From: Bacteroidota bacterium
GTDB lineage: Bacteria > Bacteroidota > Bacteroidia > Flavobacteriales > Flavobacteriaceae
Assembly (NCBI GenBank): GCA_029557895.1
Contig: JAKQHT010000010.1
Coordinates: forward strand, 95,004 to 159,003
DNA: 64,000 nucleotides
Reading direction: 5' to 3'
Below are positions 8,826-17,900 of the stretch, piece after piece. Both the position numbers and the translations under genes were made by a program. The notes beneath the pieces were generated by a model. The model was not told the DNA's origin. It did no database searches and was given only the letters and a program-made list of their open reading frames with translations. Positions within the stretch are counted from its first letter, which is position 1; the number at the start of each line of letters is the position of its first letter.

Positions 8826-8921
8826 TATGTGATAAATTGATAGTGCATTTCATCGAAAAAAATTGGTACTTAATCGATTTTTTTTATACATTCGCTTTGA
8901 ATATCCCTCAAATCTATTTTT

Positions 8922-9824
8922 ATGAAAACAATTAAACTTACGTTTTTGCTGTGCCTTGTCAGCTTTATAAGTTTCGCAGGCATTTCTCCAAAAGAAAAGG
9001 AAGCTCTCATTGCGCTCTACAATAGCACAAAGGGAAATACATGGACCAATACCTGGAATTTAGATTTATCAGAAACACAGTGGTATGGCGTAGTGATTGC
9101 CGATGATAAGGTAGTTGAACTTAATCTTGCTTTTAACAATCTTATAGGCACATTGCCCGCCGAATTGGGAAATTTGACCAATCTCAAAAAATTGGATTTG
9201 TTCCGCAATCAAATTTCTGGAACCATTCCGTCAAGTTTAGGAAATCTTAAGCAACTTCGTTCAATGAATTTGGCTTTCAATGCGTTGGAAGGAAGGATAC
9301 CGGATGAAATTACCGAGTTGACCTCTTTGAGAACACTCCAGTTGTTCATGAACAAACTCGAAGGTGAAATTCCTGCCACTATAGGGAATATGATCAATTT
9401 GAGAACGCTCGAACTCTACAATAACCAACTTACGGGTGAATTGCCTGCTTCGTTGACCGACCTGAAAAACCTTCAAAAACTTTTGGTAAGCAGTAACGAA
9501 TTGAAAGGAAAATTACCGATAAGCATATCAAATTTCAAGAAATTGGAAGTATTGAGCGCTTTTGACAACAATCTGTTCGGTACCTTGCCATCGTCCATAG
9601 GCGAACTTACCAATCTGAAAGAATTGATCATTGGCAACAATGCTTTTTATGGTGATCTACCAAACGAACTCGCTAACCTGACCAATCTCAAGACTTTGAT
9701 GATCAGTGAAAACAATTTTAAGGGCGAACTTGCAGACTTGCAAAAGAAATTGCCCAACCTGAAAAATTTTGATTATATAAGCTCTGGGGAAAGTGCCATC
9801 GCCACCCTGGATGACGAAGATTAA
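8922..9824 (+). CDS. Exported leucine-rich-repeat protein
   Basis: A 300-residue protein with a Sec signal peptide (MKTIKLTFLL to about FISFAG). A short cap region follows (SPKEKEALIALYNSTKGNTW), similar to the N-terminal cap of plant-type LRR proteins. From about residue 65 to 280 there are nine 24-residue repeats of the pattern LxxLxLxxNxLxGxIPxxLGNL, for example LKKLDLFRNQISGTIPSSLG. The fold is a solenoid for binding proteins or glycans at the periplasm or cell surface. The C-terminus is a short acidic tail (ATLDDED), without a recognisable type IX sorting domain or lipobox, so its final location is open. It stands alone between the ABC-F gene and the tRNA. Confidence 0.85.
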   Translation: MKTIKLTFLLCLVSFISFAGISPKEKEALIALYNSTKGNTWTNTWNLDLSETQWYGVVIADDKVVELNLAFNNLIGTLPAELGNLTNLKKLDLFRNQISGTIPSSLGNLKQLRSMNLAFNALEGRIPDEITELTSLRTLQLFMNKLEGEIPATIGNMINLRTLELYNNQLTGELPASLTDLKNLQKLLVSSNELKGKLPISISNFKKLEVLSAFDNNLFGTLPSSIGELTNLKELIIGNNAFYGDLPNELANLTNLKTLMISENNFKGELADLQKKLPNLKNFDYISSGESAIATLDDED

Positions 9825-9909
9825 GTTTTTGATCTACCTGTTTGATTTTTTGATGTCCTTGAATTTTGAAGAAAATTCGGGGACATTTTTTTTATACGGA
9901 AAAACCTAT

Positions 9910-9917
9910 TATCTTTG
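9910..9917 (+). promoter_or_regulatory. tRNA promoter -7 element TATCTTTG
   Basis: An exact TAnnTTTG box ends 11 bases before the mature tRNA 5' end, a spacing that would start transcription just upstream of the tRNA. The -33 region is T-rich (run of T near 9886-9894) with no clear TTG. Confidence 0.65.
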
Positions 9918-9928
9918 CAGTCCAATAT

Positions 9929-10001
<73 letters not shown>

Positions 10002-10010
10002 CGAATGTTA

Positions 10011-10040
10011 AGTCCTACCTCACAACGGTAGGACTTTTTT
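10011..10040 (+). terminator. Terminator after tRNA-fMet
   Basis: AGTCCTACC (10011-10019), loop TCACAAC, GGTAGGACT (10027-10035), followed by T to 10040. A perfect 9-bp stem with a T-tract, directly after the tRNA and 11 bases before era. Confidence 0.9.
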
Positions 10041-10051
10041 GTTATACTATC

Positions 10052-10936
10052 ATGGAACACAAAGCTGGTTTTGTAAACATCATCGGCAACCCCAACGTGG
10101 GCAAGTCAACACTCATGAACGTTTTTGTGGGCGAGAAACTGTCCATCATAACCTCAAAAGCACAGACTACAAGGCATCGCATACTGGGGATTGTCAATGG
10201 TGAAGATTTTCAGGCGATTTTGTCAGATACGCCGGGGATTATCAAGCCTGCTTATGAGTTGCAGGAGTCGATGATGGACTTTGTAAAGTCTGCTTTTGAT
10301 GATGCCGATATCCTATTGTACATGGTGGAAATTGGCGAACAAGAGCTCAAGGACGAAGCGTTTTTTAAAAAGATTACCACCACGAAAATTCCCGTATTGT
10401 TGCTTTTGAACAAGATCGATAAATCAGATCAGGAACAACTTGAGGCGCAAGTACAGTTTTGGGCCGCAAAAGTTCCCAATGCAGAAATTTATCCCATTTC
10501 GGCATTGGAAGGCTTCAACGTCAGGGAGGTGTTTGACCGTATTGTAGAACTGCTTCCGGAATCGCCACCGTATTTTCCAAAAGACCAATTGACCGATAAG
10601 CCCGAGCGTTTTTTTGTCAATGAAACCATCCGTGAAAAAATTTTGATGCATTACAAAAAAGAGATTCCTTATGCCGTTGAGATCGATACCGAAGAATTTT
10701 TTGAAGAAGAAGACATCATCAGGATGCGGGCAGTCATCATGGTAGAGCGCGAAACACAAAAGGGTATCATCATTGGGCACAAAGGCAGTGCGTTGAAACG
10801 TGTAGGTGTCGAAGCCCGAAAGGATTTGGAAAAATTCTTTGGCAAGCAGGTGCATTTGGAAATGTACGTAAAAGTCAACAAAAACTGGAGATCGAACCAA
10901 AACCAATTGAAACGTTTTGGTTATAACCAGAAGTAG
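10052..10936 (+). CDS. era: GTPase Era
   Basis: Era binds the 3' end of 16S rRNA and acts in 30S subunit maturation at the membrane periphery. The 294-residue protein has the GTPase motifs GNPNVGKST (G1), SDTPGI (G3) and LLNKIDK (G4). The C-terminal KH domain (about residues 200-285) carries GIIIGHKGSALKRVG, the RNA-binding GxxG turn region. Length matches the family. It starts 11 bases after the tRNA terminator, and the next gene also encodes a ribosome-assembly GTPase (der, 112 bases on). Confidence 0.97.
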   Translation: MEHKAGFVNIIGNPNVGKSTLMNVFVGEKLSIITSKAQTTRHRILGIVNGEDFQAILSDTPGIIKPAYELQESMMDFVKSAFDDADILLYMVEIGEQELKDEAFFKKITTTKIPVLLLLNKIDKSDQEQLEAQVQFWAAKVPNAEIYPISALEGFNVREVFDRIVELLPESPPYFPKDQLTDKPERFFVNETIREKILMHYKKEIPYAVEIDTEEFFEEEDIIRMRAVIMVERETQKGIIIGHKGSALKRVGVEARKDLEKFFGKQVHLEMYVKVNKNWRSNQNQLKRFGYNQK

Positions 10937-11048
10937 ATGAGGGCAAGTGGTAAGTACATAAAGAGTTTAAGTTTCCAAAGATCAAATCCCACAGCTGAAC
11001 AATAGATGAAAATTCGTAAAATCGTACATCGTAAATAGTAAATCAAAA

Positions 11049-12353
11049 ATGAGTAGTATAGTCGCCATAGTAGGAAGGCCAAATGTAGGCAAATCGACAT
11101 TTTTCAACCGTTTGATACAGCGCAGGGAAGCCATTGTTGACGCAGTGAGCGGTGTTACAAGAGACAGGCATTATGGGAAATCCGATTGGAACGGCCGGGA
11201 ATTTACGGTCATTGATACAGGCGGCTATGTATTGGGGAGTGACGATGTTTTTGAAGCCGAAATCGATAAACAAGTAGAACTGGCCATCGATGAAGCCGAT
11301 GCCATCATATTTATGGTGGACGTAGAAACAGGGGTTACTGGGATGGACGAAGATGTTGCCAACCTGCTCCGAAAAGTTAATAAACCGGTATTTTTGGCGG
11401 TCAACAAGGTGGACAATAACAAAAGGGCAGAAGACGCTGTGGAGTTTTACGCATTGGGACTTGGCGAATATTATAACATCGCCAGCGTAAGCGGCAGTGG
11501 TACAGGTGATTTGCTCGATGCCGTAGTAAAAGCACTTCCAGAAGACGATTATGTAGAAGAAGCAGAATTGCCGCGTTTTGCCGTTGTTGGCCGGCCCAAT
11601 GCGGGCAAATCGTCGTTCATCAATGCGCTTATAGGCGAGGAGCGTTACATTGTGACCGATATTGCCGGGACTACCAGGGATGCCATAGATACCAAATACA
11701 ACCAGTTTGGTTTTGAATTTAATCTTGTGGATACGGCAGGTATTCGTAGAAAATCAAAAGTCAAGGAGGATCTTGAATTTTATTCTGTGATGCGTAGTGT
11801 ACGTGCCATAGAACATTGCGATGTTTGTCTTTTGGTTCTGGATGCCACCAGAGGTTTTGACGGTCAGGATCAAAATATTTTTTGGCTCGCCCAACGCAAC
11901 AGGAAGGGCATTGTCATTCTGGTAAACAAATGGGATTTGGTGGAAAAAGAAACCAATTCGGCCAGAGATTTTGAACGAAAGATCCGCAAGGAGATTGAAC
12001 CCTTTACCGATGTGCCAATCATTTTTATTTCCGTATTGAACAAACAGAGGATTTTCAAGGCCATCGAAACGGCGGTCGAAGTGTACAACAACCGATCAAA
12101 GAAAGTCAAAACCAGTGTTTTGAACGAGGTGCTTTTGCCAATAATCGAAAACAATCCACCACCTGCTTTGAAAGGCAAGTACGTAAAAATCAAATACATC
12201 ATGCAGTTGCCCACACCGCAGCCCCAGTTTGCGTTTTTCTGCAATTTGCCACAGTATGTAAAGGAGCCCTACAAGCGTTTCTTGGAAAACCAGATACGGG
12301 AGCATTTTGATTTTAAAGGCGTGCCCATCGATATCTACATGCGGAAAAAATAA
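11049..12353 (+). CDS. der: GTPase Der (EngA)
   Basis: Der is an essential GTPase for 50S ribosomal subunit assembly, recognisable by two tandem G domains. In the 434-residue product, domain one has [14 protein letters not shown] and NKVD. Domain two has [14 protein letters not shown] and NKWD. A KH-like C-terminal domain occupies about residues 350-434. The two domains are joined by an acidic linker ([10 protein letters not shown]). It follows era in the same direction. Confidence 0.97.
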   Translation: MSSIVAIVGRPNVGKSTFFNRLIQRREAIVDAVSGVTRDRHYGKSDWNGREFTVIDTGGYVLGSDDVFEAEIDKQVELAIDEADAIIFMVDVETGVTGMDEDVANLLRKVNKPVFLAVNKVDNNKRAEDAVEFYALGLGEYYNIASVSGSGTGDLLDAVVKALPEDDYVEEAELPRFAVVGRPNAGKSSFINALIGEERYIVTDIAGTTRDAIDTKYNQFGFEFNLVDTAGIRRKSKVKEDLEFYSVMRSVRAIEHCDVCLLVLDATRGFDGQDQNIFWLAQRNRKGIVILVNKWDLVEKETNSARDFERKIRKEIEPFTDVPIIFISVLNKQRIFKAIETAVEVYNNRSKKVKTSVLNEVLLPIIENNPPPALKGKYVKIKYIMQLPTPQPQFAFFCNLPQYVKEPYKRFLENQIREHFDFKGVPIDIYMRKK

Positions 12354-12445
12354 CGCATTGTGCGGCAATTTTATGGTTTTGTTAAGAGAACGGATATTCT
12401 AATTGGGCTAAATTCGTCTTTCCTAACAGTGCAAACTGCCTATTA

Positions 12446-15220
12446 ATGCGAAAACCGCTTTTTTTTATTGCCTTACTTTGGATAAGTTTTTCATTTTCTC
12501 AAACAAAATTTGAAATATCCGGAATCTTAAAAGCCGAACAGGATTCGGTCCCATTAGAATCAGCCACTGTATTTCTCGAAACCTTGACGGACAGCACTTT
12601 GGTAACCTATACCATATCTGACAAAGAAGGCAGGTTCAAACTCGAAGATCGCAGCTATGACAAGACGTTGCGCTTGGTGGTTTCGTTGGTGGGCTTTGAG
12701 ACTTACACAAAAAAAATCACACTGAAAGAAGGCAAAACGGCGCTTGGCACCATTTTCATGCCCACGGCCAATCTTTTGGATGAAGTGGTCATCAAGTCGC
12801 GGTCGCCCGTAACCATCAAGAAAGACACCTTGGAGTTTAACGTCGCCTCTTTCAAGACCAAAAAAGATGCAAATGTGGAAGACTTGCTCAAAGAATTGCC
12901 GGGTGTCGAAGTGGATGAAGACGGAAAAATAAAGGTCAATGGTAAGGAAGTAAGTAAGATATTGGTCAATGGCAAACCCTTTTTTGGGAACGATCCAACC
13001 ATAGCCACAAGAAATTTGACAAAGGAAATTATTGAAAAAATCCAGATTGTTGACACCAAAACAAAGTCGGAAGTCTTTACCGGTGAGAAAGGCGATTCGG
13101 AAAACAAAACCATCAACCTGACCATCAAGGAAGAGAACAATAAAGGCATTTTTGGCCGGCTATCTGCCGGAGGCGGCACCGATGAACGCTATGAGTTGGC
13201 GGGAATGTTTAATAAGTTCGACAATGACCGGCGCATCAGTGTGCTTGCAGGAAAAAACAATACCAACTCGCCGGGGTTCAGTTTTGGAGAAATCCAAAAA
13301 ATGTTCAGTAACATTAGGAGCATGTCTATGTCCAGTACAGGTGCGTTCAGTATTGACGGACGCTCATTTGGTGGTGGACAGGGTATTACGACTTCGCAAA
13401 ATATCGGAGCAAACTATGCCGATGTTTTGGCTAAAGGTATTGATGTAACTGCCGATTATTTTATGTCTGCGAGCAATTCGGTAAATGAAACAATGACCAA
13501 TAGGGAGAATATTTTGCCCGATTCACGGTATTTTACCTATTCCAATTCCAGATCGGAAAACGATACCGAGAACCACAGTGCCAATATGGAATTTGAAGTC
13601 AAAGTCGATTCAACTTTTCTGATAACCGTTGCGCCCAATTTCAGGTTCGCGAAATCAAAGAACACCTACCGCAATGACGAGCAGTCCTATAACGACAACA
13701 ATGTGTTGACCAATCAATCGACTGCATCGTCTTATGTGGAAACGTTTTCCAAAAATTTTGCCAATGAACTCGATTTGACAAAACGCTTTGGTAGTCGCGG
13801 CGCCTTTGTAAAATTGGCCATCAATACCGAAGTCAATCTTTCGGATACCGACGACTTTTTAAATTCGGAAACTACTATTTTTGGTGATGACCCAAGTGAT
13901 TTGGTCCGCGACCAATATGCCGATGGCAAGCAAAGCTTGGAAAGTTTTGGCGCCACACTTACCTACAGATTGCCATTGGTACAAAACAAATTGTCCTTGG
14001 ATTTTATGTATGGTATCAACAGTGAAAATCGTGAAAGCATCAAAAGCACTTTTGACTTTAACGAGACCTCACAGCAATACGATGTGTTCAATATGCAGTT
14101 GAGTACCAATTTTGATTTTACGGACAAAAGCAACAAACCAAGTTTAAGCCTATCGTACAACACCGAAAAAATGTCGGCCAACATTAGCACCGGATACGTT
14201 TTCAGGACTCTTGGGAACAAGGATCACCTCCGGCCGCAGTTGAGCTTGGAGCGAGACTTTGAGGCACTGGAGATTGGCGGTCATTTCAGTTATAGGTTTA
14301 GCCCCAAGGCATCTATTTATTCGGGGTATAACTTAAGCAACCAGCCTCCTCAAATAAGTCAGTTGCAGCCCTTTCAGGACGTGTCCGATCCGCTGAACAC
14401 CATCACGGGAAATCCTAATTTGGAACCTTCCAATAATCACGGTATTTATGTGAGCTACAACGGTTTTGATTTTCAAAAAGGGACTGGTTTTAATGTTTAT
14501 TTCAATTCGGACTTTACCAACAATCAGGTAGTTTCCAAAACCACTGTCGATGAAAATTTTGTGAGAAGTACCACCTATGAAAATGTCAACGGGAATTACA
14601 GGATGTACCTTGGTGGCAATTATAGTAAGTCCATCAAACTCGATACGCTCAATACCCTGAAATACCGGGTAGGATTATGGGGGAACACCAGCAGAAACAT
14701 CAATTACAACAACGAAGTAAAGTATGCGTCAATTACGACCTCTCTGACGCCCAATGGCAGCATTACTTTCAATTGGAACAAAGTGCTGGAAATCGTGCCG
14801 AACTACCGACTGTCTATTTCAAAAAATAGTTTTGATTTAGAAGATTTTGACGACAATGAATTTGTGCGCCATTCGTTTGGTTTGCGCACGGCGACATTCG
14901 TTCCCAAAAAACTGGAGTGGCGCAATGACATAAATTATGTTTATAACCCCAATGTTGCTCCCGGATTCCAGAAAAGTTCTTGGTTTTGGAACTCGACTTT
15001 GGCATACTCCATTATGAAAGATCAAGCCACACTGACCCTAAAGGCTTACGATCTACTCAACCAAAACACCAACGCACAGCGTACTTCGACGCAAAACTAT
15101 ATACAAGATTCGCAGAGTACAGTGCTGCAGCAGTACTTTATGTTGAGCTTCAGTTGGAAATTCAACAGTCTCGGTAAAAACGGCGAAATAGGGCAGGGAA
15201 GTATAAGGTTCATTGATTGA
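12446..15220 (+). CDS. Outer membrane beta-barrel protein (CarboxypepD_reg / OMP_b-brl_3)
   Basis: A 924-residue exported protein related to TonB-dependent receptors. It has a signal peptide (MRKPLFFIALLWISFSFS), then a carboxypeptidase-regulatory-like Ig domain (about 22-105, ending TIFMPTANLLDEVVI). A plug-like region follows (about 110-225, including VEDLLKELPGVEVDEDGKI), then a long barrel with alternating aromatic/polar strands to residue 924. The last strand is FMLSFSWKFN with a short tail. This architecture is the OMP_b-brl_3 family of Bacteroidetes, whose substrates are mostly unknown. No SusD partner lies nearby, so a glycan-uptake role is not supported. Confidence 0.85.
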   Translation: MRKPLFFIALLWISFSFSQTKFEISGILKAEQDSVPLESATVFLETLTDSTLVTYTISDKEGRFKLEDRSYDKTLRLVVSLVGFETYTKKITLKEGKTALGTIFMPTANLLDEVVIKSRSPVTIKKDTLEFNVASFKTKKDANVEDLLKELPGVEVDEDGKIKVNGKEVSKILVNGKPFFGNDPTIATRNLTKEIIEKIQIVDTKTKSEVFTGEKGDSENKTINLTIKEENNKGIFGRLSAGGGTDERYELAGMFNKFDNDRRISVLAGKNNTNSPGFSFGEIQKMFSNIRSMSMSSTGAFSIDGRSFGGGQGITTSQNIGANYADVLAKGIDVTADYFMSASNSVNETMTNRENILPDSRYFTYSNSRSENDTENHSANMEFEVKVDSTFLITVAPNFRFAKSKNTYRNDEQSYNDNNVLTNQSTASSYVETFSKNFANELDLTKRFGSRGAFVKLAINTEVNLSDTDDFLNSETTIFGDDPSDLVRDQYADGKQSLESFGATLTYRLPLVQNKLSLDFMYGINSENRESIKSTFDFNETSQQYDVFNMQLSTNFDFTDKSNKPSLSLSYNTEKMSANISTGYVFRTLGNKDHLRPQLSLERDFEALEIGGHFSYRFSPKASIYSGYNLSNQPPQISQLQPFQDVSDPLNTITGNPNLEPSNNHGIYVSYNGFDFQKGTGFNVYFNSDFTNNQVVSKTTVDENFVRSTTYENVNGNYRMYLGGNYSKSIKLDTLNTLKYRVGLWGNTSRNINYNNEVKYASITTSLTPNGSITFNWNKVLEIVPNYRLSISKNSFDLEDFDDNEFVRHSFGLRTATFVPKKLEWRNDINYVYNPNVAPGFQKSSWFWNSTLAYSIMKDQATLTLKAYDLLNQNTNAQRTSTQNYIQDSQSTVLQQYFMLSFSWKFNSLGKNGEIGQGSIRFID

Positions 15221-15669
15221 TTTCTTGCTCTCGTTGGTTTTGAACAATCAATTTTGCCACTGTCTCACCTTTGTTTTTGTTGCCAAATGTTTTTCTTGAG
15301 CAAAATGACCGTTTTTTAGTTTAAGCCCAAACCGAATACAGGAAATTTTTAAAGCCCAAATGTGTTTCACAAACAGTTTTTAATTTTATCAGTGCATTGA
15401 AGTTTTGTGTAATAAGTGATGCATATGTAACAAAAACTTTGATTTTCAAACCCAAATGCCCGTACAAGCCCAAAGACAACCGTAATGTGCAAATTGCCGA
15501 TTGAACAAGTCGGGATTGCTGTTTTTCAATACTATATTCCGTAGGAAAACAATAAATGCAGGTTGTGATAATTTCTACAATTTGTGGTTTTGAGATAGAT
15601 TAAAATAGAAAAAACTGGTATCTTTAACAGCAATGGACGAAAATTGCGATAACACATTAAGTTGCCAAA
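15221..15669. other. Intergenic region, 449 bases
   Basis: AT-rich gap without a credible gene or strong hairpin. A near-match to the -7 box, TATCTTTA at 15619-15626, lies 43 bases before the next gene and could be its promoter. Nothing else is recognised. Confidence 0.4.
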
Positions 15670-16722
15670 ATGACAAATATGAAATTTTTAACCACATTAG
15701 TAACGATTGGGCTAACGTTCATGAGTTGTGCAAACAATCACGATCAAAGCGTTAATATTGCCGAAAAGAGTGAATATTTTGACTATTCCAACAGCGATGA
15801 CCAAGTTACCGGCGGTATCAAAATGATACCTATTTCTACAACCAAAGGGATTTTTAATGTTTATACCAAACGCATGGGCAATAATCCAAAAATGCGTGTA
15901 TTGCTGCTCCATGGTGGACCGGGTGGGACACATGAGGAATTTGGAAATTTTGACGGCTACCTCCCCAATTCCGAAATTGAATACATATATTACGATCAAT
16001 TGGACTCATATTACAGCGATAAACCCAATGATTCCACACTTTGGACTACCGAACATTTTGTTGAAGAAGTAGAACAGGTAAGAAAAGCTCTTAAACTCAA
16101 CAAGGACAATTTTTATCTCCTCGGTCAGTCTTGGGGCGGTATATTGGCTATGGAATATGCCTTAAAATACCAAGAAAACCTAAAAGGACTCATCGTTTCT
16201 AATATGGTGGCCAGTGCTCCCGAATACACCAAATATGCCAATGAGGTTTTGGGGCCACAAATGGATCCTGATGTGCTAAAAGAGATAAAAGATATGGAAG
16301 CCAACCATGATTTTGACAATCCACGATATGAAGAACTTTTGATGAACCATTATTATACCTCACATATTTTAAGAATGCCAATTGAAAAATGGCCAAAATC
16401 AATCCTCTTGATGTTTGAGCATTTGAATGCAAATATTTATGTGTACATGCAAGGTCACAGCGAATTTGGGATGACAGGAAACGCTACACTAAAAAATTGG
16501 GATGTATCCGATAGACTCAAAGAAATAAGTGTCCCTACCCTGATGCTGGGTGGCAAGTATGACACTATGGATCCAGAATATATGGAATGGATGGCTGCCC
16601 AGGTTCAAAACGGGAGGAGCGTAATTACAAACGGAAGTCATTTATCGCAATTTGATGATCCGGAAAACTATTTCCCTGCATTGATAAAATTCATCAAAGA
16701 TGTAGATTCGAAGGAATTTTAA
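15670..16722 (+). CDS. Alpha/beta-hydrolase lipoprotein, proline-iminopeptidase-like
   Basis: A 350-residue secreted lipoprotein hydrolase (lipobox FMSC near residue 20). The core has the proline iminopeptidase signature: oxyanion loop LLLHGGPGGT, nucleophile elbow GQSWGG (Ser of the triad), an acid in the region GGKYDTMDPE, and the late His in NGSHLSQFDDPE. The family (peptidase S33) removes N-terminal proline or other residues from small peptides. It is probably periplasmic or on the cell surface. ATG 15670 and ATG 15679 are both possible starts; the second gives a more compact signal peptide. It is transcribed alone. Confidence 0.85.
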   Translation: MTNMKFLTTLVTIGLTFMSCANNHDQSVNIAEKSEYFDYSNSDDQVTGGIKMIPISTTKGIFNVYTKRMGNNPKMRVLLLHGGPGGTHEEFGNFDGYLPNSEIEYIYYDQLDSYYSDKPNDSTLWTTEHFVEEVEQVRKALKLNKDNFYLLGQSWGGILAMEYALKYQENLKGLIVSNMVASAPEYTKYANEVLGPQMDPDVLKEIKDMEANHDFDNPRYEELLMNHYYTSHILRMPIEKWPKSILLMFEHLNANIYVYMQGHSEFGMTGNATLKNWDVSDRLKEISVPTLMLGGKYDTMDPEYMEWMAAQVQNGRSVITNGSHLSQFDDPENYFPALIKFIKDVDSKEF

Positions 16723-16931
16723 TGAATAAATACAAGGCTTTGTGCAACTGTAGGCAAATTCAAATTCTGTTAGCCTGGGGTTGTGTGTAATTAAACCAAA
16801 CATAACGGTCAAAAATGGACTGACCATCCAAATTCGGAAATGTGAAAGTTGAAACCGAAATAAAAAAATAAGTAGACCGATTTTAAAAATCGAAAAAAAA
16901 ATAAATAATATAAATTCTAAATTTAAATAGC

Positions 16932-17524
16932 ATGAAAAATTTAAAATTGAGTAATATTTTATTCTTAACCTTAATTGTTTGTGCTATTTTTTCTTGCTCA
17001 AATCAAGAAACAGAAATAGAAAGTGTTGAATCAAAAGATATGGTTCAACCAGATTTTCTTAAAAAGGTAGTTCCTATAATACTCTATCTGAATTATACAA
17101 AATTTTAGACAAAACCATCTTAAAAAGCGGCAATGAATCACAAATAACCTCTTATATTCAAGAAAAAAATGTAGAGATAATAGATTATTTAGTCTCTAAA
17201 TATCCACAATATAATGATGCAGCTAATGCCGATACAAAAGATTTAGCTATATTTCATTTTGGGTTAGTCCATGCGATAGCTGAAGAAAATCGATTTAGCA
17301 GCGATTTAAGCGCAAATAGATTACCTGCTTGGGCAAATTGCGCTATAGATGTTGTAGCTGGCTATTTTTCTATTGAAACACTTATTGCTGATTACGTAAC
17401 ATTATTTACAGAAGGAGCAAGTTGGAATACTGTTTGGCCTGTTGTCAGAAATTTTGTTAGAAGATATGCTGGTTGGGCTATAGTTGCATTCGTTGGATAC
17501 GATATAGCAACTGAATGCTTATAA
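16932..17524 (+). pseudogene. Lipoprotein gene with a -1 frameshift (unknown family)
   Basis: From ATG 16932 a frame encodes a lipoprotein signal (lipobox AIFSC, Cys22) and ends at TAG 17106 after 58 residues. The coding character continues in the -1 frame from 17066 (GSSYNTLSELYKILDK) to TAA 17522-17524. The switch point is the A5 run at 17061-17065; one extra A would restore a single frame of about 197 residues. The C-terminal half is unusual: a hydrophobic stretch between two cysteines, with PAWANCAIDVVAGYF at one end and GWAIVAFVGYDIATECL at the end. I do not recognise the family. It may be a decayed gene, a sequencing error, or programmed slippage at U-AAA-AAG. Codon use is AT-rich compared with neighbours. 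Confidence 0.6.
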
Positions 17525-17535
17525 GAATTAAAGTT

Positions 17536-17745
17536 ATGAATTATGTTATATTAATAGTTTTTTCTTTAGCATTTATACTGCAGATATTGAGAATATTTAA
17601 GGAACTTTTAAATCCAAGTTTTATGAGTCATAAAATATTTAGTTTTCCAGAAAGGAAAAGTGCAAAAATAGGATATTATCTATGTGCAGCCTTGCTTTTA
17701 CTTCTGGCGATATTAATTAGATTGGATAAAATAAGCCTAAATTAA
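17536..17745 (+). CDS. Small two-helix membrane protein, unknown
   Basis: A 69-residue protein from ATG 17536 (MNYVILIVFSLAFILQILR). An upstream in-frame ATG at 17515 overlaps the preceding gene's end and is less likely. Helix one covers about residues 2-17 and helix two about 50-65 (YYLCAALLLLLAILI), with a basic loop between (FPERKSAKIG). It begins 11 bases after the frameshifted lipoprotein and shares its low GC. A small membrane protein directly behind a secreted hydrophobic lipoprotein would suit an immunity or assembly partner, but that is inference from layout only. Confidence 0.6.
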   Translation: MNYVILIVFSLAFILQILRIFKELLNPSFMSHKIFSFPERKSAKIGYYLCAALLLLLAILIRLDKISLN

Positions 17746-17773
17746 AAACTACACACAACAAAGTATATAAAAA

Positions 17774-17818
17774 ATAGCAGTTAAGCGCCAAACCAAAGGT
17801 TTGGTTCTTTTCTGCTAT
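17774..17818. terminator. Long imperfect hairpin between convergent genes
   Basis: ATAGCAG (17774-17780) pairs with CTGCTAT (17812-17818). CCAAACC (17788-17794) pairs with GGTTTGG (17798-17804) around an AAA loop. AAG/CTT pair inside the intervening internal loop. It lies between the plus-strand island and the minus-strand TPM gene and may stop transcription from both sides. The bulged double-box shape is also unlike a plain terminator. Confidence 0.45.
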
Positions 17819-17900
17819 CTTTATCATAAACCGAATAATGGCACACACAAACCTGCTACTTTTCATATACAAACCGTTTAATATATTTATCATGAGAATA

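Larger units (their letters stand above)
16780..17759. repeat. Short inverted repeats bounding an AT-rich two-gene island
   Basis: GTTGTGTGTA at 16780-16789 has an exact 10-base inverted copy at 17750-17759 (TACACACAAC). The enclosed 980 bases are clearly more AT-rich than the flanking backbone and hold a frameshifted lipoprotein gene and a small membrane protein gene. Ten bases can recur by chance, so mobility is only a possibility; no recombinase is present. Confidence 0.35.

Noticed and set aside
12446..15220. Outer membrane protein as a SusC-type glycan importer
   Set aside because: No SusD-like lipoprotein or glycoside hydrolase nearby; the architecture fits the OMP_b-brl_3 group instead.
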